64,000 bases of DNA from Halomarina halobia (lineage in GTDB: Archaea > Halobacteriota > Halobacteria > Halobacteriales > Haloarculaceae). Location: contig NZ_CP119992.1 of NCBI RefSeq assembly GCF_029338575.1, positions 992,001 through 1,056,000 of the forward strand, written 5' to 3'. The position numbers and the translations under genes are program-made. The notes under the pieces are model-generated. The model had not been told where the DNA came from, did not search any database, and saw nothing but the letters and a program-made list of their open reading frames with translations. This document shows positions 57,821-64,000 of the stretch, one piece after another (position 1 is the first letter of the stretch; each line of letters opens with the position of its first letter).

Positions 57821-59509
57821 TTACGCCTCCTCCCGCTCTCCCTCCAGTACCACGTCGTCGTACTGCTCGCGCAGCACGCGCTTGTTGAACTTCCCGGTCG
57901 AGGTGCGTGGGATCGCGTCGAGGAACTCGATCGCGTCGGGGAGCCACCACGAGGGGAAGCGCTCGGCGAGGTGCTCGCGCAGTTCGTCCGCGGAGGCGTC
58001 CGCGCCCTCGCGGAGGACGACGCACGCGAGGGGGCGCTCCTGCCACTTCTCGTGGTCGACGGCGATGACGGTCGCCTCCGCGACGGCGTCGTGGGCCATC
58101 AGTTCGTTCTCCAGTTCGACGCTGGAGATCCACTCCCCGCCGGACTTGATCACGTCCTTCGTCCGGTCCTTGACGTCGACGTACCCGTGTTCGTCCATCG
58201 TCGCGATGTCGCCCGTCCGGAGCCACCCGTCCTCGGTGAACGACTCGCGGTTCGCGTCCGGCCGGTTGTGGTACTCCCCGACCACCCACGGGCCGCGGAC
58301 CTGGAGGTCCCCCATCGACTCGCCGTCGCGGGGGACGTCGTTCCCGTCTCGCGCACGCCGTCCGCTCGACCGTTCCGAGGCGTCCGGGGACGCCTCGCCG
58401 TCCTCGTCGCGGATCCGAACCTCGATCCCGGGGACGGGCATCCCCGCCGTCGCGCGGTAGCGGTACCGCTCCTCGGCCGGGAGGTCCCGCAGTTCCTTCC
58501 GGAGCGTGCTGAGCGTCGCCAGCGGGGTCGTCTCGGTCATCCCCCACCCCTGGATGATCGGCGCGTCGTAGCGCTCGTCGTACCTCCGGATGAGGGACTC
58601 GGGCGGGGCGCTCCCGCCGACGGTCAGGCGGTCGATGTTAGAGATGTCGACCTCCGGGTGCTCGTCGAGGTACTCGGCCATCTCCAGCCAGATCGTCGGG
58701 ACGGCCGCCGAGACGGTCACCTCCTCGTCCGCGATGAGTTCCGCGACCGATCCGGGATCGGTGTGGACGCCCGGGAGGACCTGCTTCGCGCCGACGAGCG
58801 TCGCGGCGTAGGGCAGCCCCCACCCGTTGGCGTGGAACATCGGGACGACGGGGAGGACGACGTCCGACTCGCTCACGCCGTTGGTGTCGACGTGTCCGCA
58901 CATCAGGCTGTGGAGGTAGACGGCGCGATGGGTGTAGGCGACGCCCTTCGGCTTCCCCGTCGTCCCCGAGGTGTAGCACATCCCGCACTCGTCCCGCTCG
59001 TCGACCTCGGGCCAGTCGTACTCCGTCGGGTAGTCCGCGACGAGGTCCTCGTAGGCGATCACGGGGTCGAGGGAGGTCTCGGGGACCTCGTCGGCCAGCA
59101 CGACGTACCGCTCTACGGTCTCGAAGGCGTCGGCGTTGGCCTCGACCTTCTCGACGAACGCCGGATCGACGAACAGCACCCGGTCCTCGGCGTCGTTCAC
59201 GATGTACTGGAAGTGTTCGTCGGGCAGGCGCATGTTGCACATGTGGATCGACCGGCCGGAGCACGGCGGTGCGAAGTACAGTTCGAGGTGGCGGTAGTCG
59301 TTCGCCGCGACGGTGGCGACCCGCTCGCCCCGCTCGACCCCGAGGTCGTCGAGCGCGTGCGCGAGCCGGCAGATCCGAGCGTGAGCGTCCGCGTAGGTGT
59401 ACCGGTGGAGGCTCCCGTCCGGTCGCTTCGTTACGATCTCGCGGTCGGGAAAGAGGTCGACCGCGCGGTCGAGCAACCCGGTGACGGTGAGTTGGACGTC
59501 CATCATCAT
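57821..59509 (-). CDS. Acyl-CoA synthetase/AMP-dependent ligase with an in-frame repeat insertion
   Basis: 562 residues from ATG 59509, the first of three successive ATG codons. The AMP-binding motifs are complete: YTSGTTGKPKG (179-189), MFHANGWGLPYA, GWGMTETTPL, DGWLRTGDIATMDEHGYV, DRTKDVIKSGGEWISSVELE and the C-terminal RTSTGKFNKR with the catalytic Lys. It activates a medium- or long-chain fatty acid to acyl-CoA. Residues 371-393 (GEASPDASERSSGRRARD...) lie in a loop normally about 20 residues shorter and are encoded by the dispersed 64-bp repeat. An inverted GTGTG-ATTG-CACAC site (59520-59533) precedes the start. Confidence 0.92.
   Translation of the reverse strand: MMMDVQLTVTGLLDRAVDLFPDREIVTKRPDGSLHRYTYADAHARICRLAHALDDLGVERGERVATVAANDYRHLELYFAPPCSGRSIHMCNMRLPDEHFQYIVNDAEDRVLFVDPAFVEKVEANADAFETVERYVVLADEVPETSLDPVIAYEDLVADYPTEYDWPEVDERDECGMCYTSGTTGKPKGVAYTHRAVYLHSLMCGHVDTNGVSESDVVLPVVPMFHANGWGLPYAATLVGAKQVLPGVHTDPGSVAELIADEEVTVSAAVPTIWLEMAEYLDEHPEVDISNIDRLTVGGSAPPESLIRRYDERYDAPIIQGWGMTETTPLATLSTLRKELRDLPAEERYRYRATAGMPVPGIEVRIRDEDGEASPDASERSSGRRARDGNDVPRDGESMGDLQVRGPWVVGEYHNRPDANRESFTEDGWLRTGDIATMDEHGYVDVKDRTKDVIKSGGEWISSVELENELMAHDAVAEATVIAVDHEKWQERPLACVVLREGADASADELREHLAERFPSWWLPDAIEFLDAIPRTSTGKFNKRVLREQYDDVVLEGEREEA
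58345..58408 (-). repeat. Copy B of the 64-bp in-frame dispersed repeat
   Basis: The minus-strand copy of 5140-5203, differing at 6 of 64 bases by manual alignment. It contains a perfect palindromic core, GAGGCGTCC-CC-GGACGCCTC. It lies in frame in the acyl-CoA ligase, in a surface loop outside the catalytic motifs. Confidence 0.7.
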
Positions 59510-59634
59510 GGCACGTGGCGTGTGATTGCACACCGATGGCATAGGTGTTCGCCCGGCGGCCGGCGACGCCCGCACCCGGCCCGTACCCGGACCGCGCTCG
59601 TTCCGGCTCCGCCCCTCGACACCGGCGCGTCGCT

Positions 59635-59982
59635 CTACGCCAGCGCCTCGTACGACGTGAACCCGATGAAATCGGGGTCGTCGGTCAGGAGCGGGTCGAG
59701 CAGCGCCTCCCACTCACGCCAGCGCTCGGGGTACGCCTCCGGCGGCTTCGGGTCCCCGGGCGGTCCCCAGAGCGCCTCCCACGCCTCGCGGTCCTCGTAG
59801 GTCCAGATCGCGGCGTACTCCCCCTCGCGGTCGCCCTTGATCCCCCGGAGGAACCGGCGGTCGACGAGTCCGGGGAGGTCGAACAGCCCCCGCCGTTCGG
59901 CCGCCTCGACGGCCGCCTCGAAGTCGGCCGGGTCGGCGTCGGGCGCGAGTTCGTACTCGTGGACGCTGACGACGCGTGTCAT
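59635..59982 (-). CDS. EthD/NIPSNAP-like small protein
   Basis: 115 residues from ATG 59982. The dimeric alpha/beta-barrel pattern is SVHEYELAPDADPADFEAAV, then RRFLRGIKGDREGEYAAIWT and YPERWREWEALLDPLL. Such proteins dimerise in the cytoplasm and may bind a small substrate; they accompany oxidation genes. A long minus-strand frame up to 62046 overlaps the CoA transferase and F420 gene antisense and is a shadow. Confidence 0.75.
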   Translation of the reverse strand: MTRVVSVHEYELAPDADPADFEAAVEAAERRGLFDLPGLVDRRFLRGIKGDREGEYAAIWTYEDREAWEALWGPPGDPKPPEAYPERWREWEALLDPLLTDDPDFIGFTSYEALA

Positions 59983-60090
59983 GATCGGAGGAACGCGGCC
60001 CGACGTCGTAGTCCTCCCGGCCGGGCGCGTACCGTCGGCGGCGACGAGACGGACGGCGCGGCATCGTCGGACGCCGTCGTTCGGCGGCCG

Positions 60091-60106
60091 CGGCCGACAG
60101 TATATG
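60091..60106 (+). promoter_or_regulatory. Promoter element shared by two acyl-CoA genes
   Basis: CGGCCGACAGTATATG, with TATATG at 60101-60106, exactly 29 nt before the CoA-transferase ATG. The minus-strand element at 57698-57683 (GGCCGACAGTATAAG) is at the same 29-nt distance from the acyl-CoA dehydrogenase ATG. The identical 13 nt GGCCGACAGTATA includes the TATA box, so a common factor or basal signal is suggested. Confidence 0.55.
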
Positions 60107-60129
60107 AGCCCCGCGGCCGGAGTCGCCGC

Positions 60130-61290
60130 ATGGACCTCCGCGACATCCGCGTGCTCGACCTGACGCGACTGCTCCCCGGCCCCTACGCGACCCAACTGCT
60201 CGCCGACATGGGCGCGGACGTGGTGAAGATCGAGGACACGGGTGCCGGCGACTACGCCCGAGACATGGAGCCGACGACCGACCGCGGCGTGGGCGCGGTG
60301 TTCGACGCGGTGAACAGGGGCAAGCGGAGCGTCGCCGTCGACCTCAAGCGGGAGGGCGGCCGCGAGGCGTTCTACGCGCTCGCCGAGGAGGCCGACGCCG
60401 TCATCGAGGGGTTCCGACCGGGCGTCGTCGATCGCCTCGGCGTCGACCACGACACGCTCCGCGCGCACAACCCCGGGATCGTCTACTGCTCGCTCACGGG
60501 CTACGGCCAGACCGGGCCGGAGGCCGACCGCGCGGGCCACGACATCAACTATATCGGACGCGCGGGCCTGCTCGACGCGACGCGCGCCGGCCCGGACGCC
60601 CGGCCGGTGGTGCCCGGCTACCAGGTGGCGGACCTCGCGGGGGGCCTGTTCGCCGCCTTCGGCGTCGTGAGCGCCCTGCTGTCGCGCGAGCACACCGGCG
60701 AGGGGACGTACGTCGACGTGGGGATGGCCGACGTGGTGCTGTCGTTCTCGCAGTCGCTCGCGTCCCAGTCGCTCGCGGGCGACGACCCCCGGCCCGGCGA
60801 GACGCCGCTCACGGGCGGCTACCCCTGGTACGACGTCTACGAGGCCGCCGACGGCGAATACGTCACCCTCGCCGCGCTCGAACCGCAGTTCTGGCGGGCG
60901 TTCTGTGAGGCGGTCGGCCGCGGGGATCTGATCGACGCGCACATGACCGAGGATCCGGACGAACTCGCGGCGCTGCGGGAGGCGCTCGCCGACGTGTTCC
61001 GGACCCGCCCGCGCGGCGAGTGGGTGGAGGCCTTCCGCGGCGTGGACGGCACCGTCGACGGGGTCTACTCCCCCCGGGAGGCCGTCCGCGACCCGCAGTT
61101 CGAGGCCCGCGGGATGATCGAGCGCGGCGACGGCGCGCCACCCCGCCTCGGCTTCCCCGCCGTCGCCGACCTCCCCGACGGCGACGAGCGGGTGCCCGGC
61201 CACGGCGAGCACACAGACGAGGTGCTGCGCGGGGCCGGACTCGCCGCGGAGCACGTCGCCGCCCTCCGGGAGACGGGCGCGGTGAAGTGA
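60130..61290 (+). CDS. CaiB/BaiF-type (class III) CoA transferase
   Basis: 386 residues. The family start is DIRVLDLTRLLPGPYATQLL, GADVVKIE follows, VNRGKRSVAVDLK marks the CoA-binding loop, and the catalytic Asp138 is in RAGHDINYIG. The C-terminal part has GYPWYDVYEAADGEYVTLAA. The enzyme moves CoA between carboxylic acids, here probably a fatty or aromatic acid or an alpha-methyl acyl-CoA (racemase relatives share this fold). The promoter is the shared element at 60091. Confidence 0.92.
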   Translation: MDLRDIRVLDLTRLLPGPYATQLLADMGADVVKIEDTGAGDYARDMEPTTDRGVGAVFDAVNRGKRSVAVDLKREGGREAFYALAEEADAVIEGFRPGVVDRLGVDHDTLRAHNPGIVYCSLTGYGQTGPEADRAGHDINYIGRAGLLDATRAGPDARPVVPGYQVADLAGGLFAAFGVVSALLSREHTGEGTYVDVGMADVVLSFSQSLASQSLAGDDPRPGETPLTGGYPWYDVYEAADGEYVTLAALEPQFWRAFCEAVGRGDLIDAHMTEDPDELAALREALADVFRTRPRGEWVEAFRGVDGTVDGVYSPREAVRDPQFEARGMIERGDGAPPRLGFPAVADLPDGDERVPGHGEHTDEVLRGAGLAAEHVAALRETGAVK

Positions 61291-61365
61291 TCGAGGGGGC
61301 CGAACGCGTAGACGATCAGACGGTGCGAGTGACCCTTTATGTACCTGCGCCCGGACGGTGGTAGC

Positions 61366-62346
61366 ATGCACCTCGGCGTCCTCGTTCCGGCGACCGTCTC
61401 CGACCCGACCGACTTCGCGATCCGCGCGGAGGAACTGGGCTACGACTCCGCGTGGGTCCCCGAACTCTGGCACGAGAGCGCGATCGTCAGGCTCGCCGAC
61501 GTCGCCGCGCGGACCGACCGCATCGAACTCGGGACCGCCATCGTCAACGTCTACTCGCGCACGCCCGCGGTCCTCGCGATGACCGCGGCGACGCTCGACC
61601 GCGTCTCGGACGGCCGGTTCACCCTCGGCGTCGGGACGAGCACGAGGAAGGCGATCGAGGACCTCCACGGGATGGAGTGGGACGACCCGAACCCCGTCCG
61701 CCGCGCTCACGAGTGTATCGAACTGACGAAGCAGTATCTCGCCGACGACGGGCGCGTGAACTACGACGGCGAGGTGTTTCACGCCGCCGACTTCCCCGCG
61801 CTCGGCGCGGACGTACCGATCTACCACGCGGCGCTCGGGAAGGCGAACCGCCGGGTCGTCGCCCGCCTCTGCGACGGCTGGATCCCCCACAACGTCCCCT
61901 TCCGCGACCTCCCCGAGGCGTTCGAGTACGTCGCGGAGCACGCGGAGGAGGCGGGCCGCGACCCCGACGACATCGCCGTCGCGCCCTACGTCCCCGCGTG
62001 CGTCAGCGACGACGGCGAGGAGGCCCGCCAGCGGGTGCGCGAGCACCTCGCCTACTACGTGGGCAACGGCAGGGGGTACGAGCGGGCGGTCGCCCGGCGC
62101 TTCCCCGAGGACGCGGAGCGGGTGGCGACGCTGTGGCGCGGCCGCGACCGCGGCGAGGCGGTCGCGGCCGTCACCGACGAGATGGTGCGGGCGCTCGGCG
62201 TCGCGGGCGACGGGGAGGAGGCGCGCGAGCAGTTGCGCGAGGTCGCGGCGGTCGACGTCATCGACCGGCCGCTCGTCACCATCCCGAACGGCGCGGGCGA
62301 CCTCGCCGAGCGGACGATCGAGGAACTGGCCCCGGAGCGGCTGTAG
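61366..62346 (+). CDS. F420-dependent luciferase-like (LLM) oxidoreductase
   Basis: 326 residues from ATG 61366; an upstream in-frame ATG at 61339 lies within the TATA-like element CCTTTATGTA. The LLM-barrel features are MHLGVLVPATVSDPTDFAIR, AEELGYDSAWVPELWHESAI, RIELGTAIVNVYSRTPAVLA and RFTLGVGTSTRKAIEDLHGM. F420-type coenzyme is likely since haloarchaea make F420. It probably reduces or oxidises an unsaturated intermediate. It is 75 nt after the CoA transferase, with its own promoter. Confidence 0.88.
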   Translation: MHLGVLVPATVSDPTDFAIRAEELGYDSAWVPELWHESAIVRLADVAARTDRIELGTAIVNVYSRTPAVLAMTAATLDRVSDGRFTLGVGTSTRKAIEDLHGMEWDDPNPVRRAHECIELTKQYLADDGRVNYDGEVFHAADFPALGADVPIYHAALGKANRRVVARLCDGWIPHNVPFRDLPEAFEYVAEHAEEAGRDPDDIAVAPYVPACVSDDGEEARQRVREHLAYYVGNGRGYERAVARRFPEDAERVATLWRGRDRGEAVAAVTDEMVRALGVAGDGEEAREQLREVAAVDVIDRPLVTIPNGAGDLAERTIEELAPERL

Positions 62347-62939
62347 GGCGCTCGGGGATTCGGCGACGGAACCGCCTCTCGAGACGGGTCCGGCCGCCGA
62401 CGAGCGGTCGCGATTCGGGCACGAGCGGGTTTGGTTTTAGGAACGTTTCAACCACCAGTCACAAGTACTATTGCCGTCTGCGGTGTGGACTCGAACAGGG
62501 GCGTAGCCGGGGCTCGCTCGCTACGGCGCGTCTGCAGAAATCGTCGCACAGCCGACGGCACAGCGTTCGGATGGCACACGAACCCGCCGGCGTGCGAAGC
62601 GTCGTGTCGGCACACGAGAGGGCGATCGCCCGGTGTAGGCGTCCCCTACCACCCGCGGTCACGCGGTCGGACTCGGAACGATGGGTGATGATTTCGGACC
62701 GGACCGAGTCGAACCGCGATCGCGTCCTATCGGCGCGTAGGGATCTCGCCCCTGTATCCAGGGAACCAGCGGACACTTGAGAGTCTTTTGGTTTATCAGC
62801 CCACGTAACTGACGGGCCATCCGGAATAACCGTAGAACCTGACCGTATCGGACGTGCGGTACTCCCCGCGGAGGAGTTCTCGACCCGGCCGCGGCGAGTG
62901 GGGAAGGCGTTTTGTCCGTGACCCGCCAAGGTGAGGGGG
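62347..62939. other. 593-bp region with no recognisable gene
   Basis: No frame here has haloarchaeal codon character. The 85-codon plus-strand frame at 62431 and the 170-codon minus-strand frame at 62468 lack acidic bias and any motif. The stretch holds GGGCGATCGCCC near 62623 and a possible hairpin GTAGG/CCTAC. It could be a decayed gene or contain a non-coding RNA; nothing specific was recognised. The AT-rich end near 62770-62830 probably carries the promoter of the CapA gene. Confidence 0.4.
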
Positions 62940-63935
62940 ATGTCGGGGAGGGGACGGATCGGACTGACGGGCGACGTCATGCTCGGCCGGACGGTCGACG
63001 AGCGTCAGCGTCACCGTCCCCCCGAGGCCGTCTGGGGAACCGCTCTCGATCGCCTGCGGGGGCTCGACGGACTGATCGTCAACCTCGAGTGCTGCCTCTC
63101 GACGCGCGGGGAGCGCTGGACGCGCACGTACCGCCCGTTTCACTTCCGGGGCGATCCCGGCCGGGCGATCCCGGCGCTCGACGCCGCGGGCGTCGACTGC
63201 TGTGCGCTCGCGAACAACCACGTCCTCGACTTCGGGGAGGTGGCCCTGGAGGACACCCTCGATCACCTCGACGCGGCGGGCATCGCCCACGCGGGCGCGG
63301 GGCGGGACGTCGACGCGGCGCTCGCCCCCGCCCGCGCGGCGATCGGCGGCCTCGACGTCGCGGTCGTCTCGTTCACCGACAACACGCCGGAGTACGCCGC
63401 CACGGAGGACGCGCCGGGGACGGCTCACGTCGAGATCGACGTCGGAAACGACGACACCCGTGATCGCGTGGCGGAGGCGCTGTCCCGGGCGAGGGAGCCC
63501 GCCCCCGACCTCCTCGTCGCGTCGCTCCACTGGGGACCCAACATGGTCGAGGAGCCCCCACCGGCGTTCGAGGCGTTCGGCCGCTGGCTCGTGGACCGGG
63601 GGGTCGACCTCGTCCACGGCCACAGCGCCCACGTCTTCCACGGGGTCGAGGTGTACGACGGCGCGCCGATCCTCTACGACGCGGGCGACTTCGTCGACGA
63701 CTACGCCGTCGACCCCGATCTCAGGAACGACCGGAGCTTCCTGTTCGAGGTCCGCACGGACGCGGACGCGGCGATCGAAGAGGTCCGTCTGCTCCCCACG
63801 GAGATCCGCGACTGTCGCGTCCACGAGGCGCGCGGCGACGCCGCTCGCTGGTGCCGCGAGCGCATGCGCGAACGCTCCGAGCCGTTCGGCACCGAGTTCG
63901 AGCGGGACGGCGAGGGACTCGTCGTCGCCGTGTGA
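62940..63935 (+). CDS. CapA-family (poly-gamma-glutamate synthesis type) metallophosphatase-like protein
   Basis: 331 residues from ATG 62940 (GTG 62931 is an alternative). Metallophosphoesterase-fold motifs: GLTGDVMLGRTVDERQ, LDGLIVNLECCLSTRG, FHFRGDP, CALANNHVLDFGEVALEDTL, LHWGPNMVEEP and VDLVHGHSAHVFHGVEVYDG with DAGDFVDDY. Family members act in cell-wall or polymer synthesis or as general phosphatase-like hydrolases. No capsule genes are nearby. No signal peptide is visible, so it appears cytoplasmic. Confidence 0.9.
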   Translation: MSGRGRIGLTGDVMLGRTVDERQRHRPPEAVWGTALDRLRGLDGLIVNLECCLSTRGERWTRTYRPFHFRGDPGRAIPALDAAGVDCCALANNHVLDFGEVALEDTLDHLDAAGIAHAGAGRDVDAALAPARAAIGGLDVAVVSFTDNTPEYAATEDAPGTAHVEIDVGNDDTRDRVAEALSRAREPAPDLLVASLHWGPNMVEEPPPAFEAFGRWLVDRGVDLVHGHSAHVFHGVEVYDGAPILYDAGDFVDDYAVDPDLRNDRSFLFEVRTDADAAIEEVRLLPTEIRDCRVHEARGDAARWCRERMRERSEPFGTEFERDGEGLVVAV

Positions 63936-63971
63936 CGATCGGACGACGCGACGCCCTCGGCGAACCGTTCC

Positions 63972-64000
63972 TCACAGCTCCTCGGTTCGGACCAGAAGCG
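63972..64000 (-). CDS. Possible C-terminal end of a minus-strand gene (partial)
   Basis: The last bases, read on the minus strand, give LLVRTEEL and a TGA at 63974-63972. The acidic ending is compatible with a haloarchaeal gene that enters from the right edge. Only eight codons are visible, so this is a weak call. Confidence 0.25.

Noticed and set aside
59635-62046. An 803-codon minus-strand frame
   Set aside because: It is antisense to the CoA transferase and F420 gene; only its last 116 codons (EthD-like, starting at 59982) look real. High GC keeps shadow frames open.
62431-62980. Plus- and minus-strand frames in the gap before the CapA gene
   Set aside because: Composition is Arg/Ser-rich without the acidic bias, there is no motif, and the frames have no promoter or Shine-Dalgarno support.
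1-64000. CRISPR arrays, tRNA or rRNA genes, transposases
   Set aside because: I looked for spaced repeats, cloverleaf-like stretches and DDE or HUH motifs and saw none; detection by eye is limited and a tRNAscan or ISfinder run would settle it.

Overview
The window is high-GC DNA from a haloarchaeon (class Halobacteria). The proteins are strongly acidic (Asp/Glu-rich), many promoters are a TATA-like box about 25-30 nt before an ATG (leaderless transcripts), and several genes belong to families typical of this class: the CPxCG micro-zinc-ribbon proteins, a DUF5805/integrase pair, an actin homologue of the salactin type, a two-subunit thiolase and the small propionyl-CoA carboxylase subunit PccX. 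No rRNA, tRNA, CRISPR array or intact transposon was seen. It reads as ordinary chromosome with metabolic islands.

Layout. 1-3400: end of a metal (zinc/manganese type) ABC importer, a YbaK-type deacylase, a secreted lipoprotein and the ferritin-like DpsA. 3475-3640: a 47-residue protein under a DtxR/IdeR-type iron box. 5446-9876 (minus): an acyl-CoA operon (SDR reductase, PccB, PccX, catalytic thiolase, OB-fold thiolase partner) that looks like supply of 3-hydroxyacyl-CoA and methylmalonyl-CoA; its internal leader before the thiolase is made of two tandem, covarying hairpin/micro-ORF units. 12405-21122 (plus): a six-gene NIS siderophore operon (diaminobutyrate aminotransferase and decarboxylase, IucA, IucB, IucD, IucC) behind two iron boxes; the expected product is a schizokinen-like citrate dihydroxamate built on 1,3-diaminopropane. 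21270-26709: sodium-coupled transport (NSS symporter, NhaC antiporter, PutP-type symporter with its small partner). 26790-38716: housekeeping and uncharacterised genes, including an AIR-synthase-like protein, a DUF5805-tyrosine recombinase pair, a HisG-like protein next to a coiled-coil protein, an UlaG-like hydrolase, a YlbF-family protein and Dph2.

39064-45648 is a sulfur-trafficking region: two rhodanese-metallo-beta-lactamase fusions (persulfide dioxygenase/sulfurtransferase type), TusA, a DsrE-like protein and two half-size YeeE/YedE sulfur transporters. TusA/DsrE and the second fusion/YeeE genes diverge from one AT-rich control region with a near-symmetrical inverted operator pair. 46956-49177 holds a membrane protein with a long cytoplasmic tail beside an actin homologue and a zinc ribbon. 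51625-62346 is a fatty acyl catabolism region: a kinase/acyl-CoA dehydrogenase pair equivalent to the two halves of ACAD10/11 (LvaA/LvaC-like), another acyl-CoA dehydrogenase, an acyl-CoA ligase, a CaiB-type CoA transferase, an EthD-like protein and an F420-type oxidoreductase. Two of these genes share an identical 13-nt promoter element at identical spacing.

Non-coding signals stand out most: the tandem hairpin leader (6957-7105), a 64-bp in-frame dispersed repeat with a palindromic core found in two unrelated genes (5140-5203 and 58345-58408), a 76-bp tandem duplication carrying TATA boxes (27923-28074), a 15-bp-arm inverted repeat at 28337-28413, and an array of short hairpins at 5349-5424.
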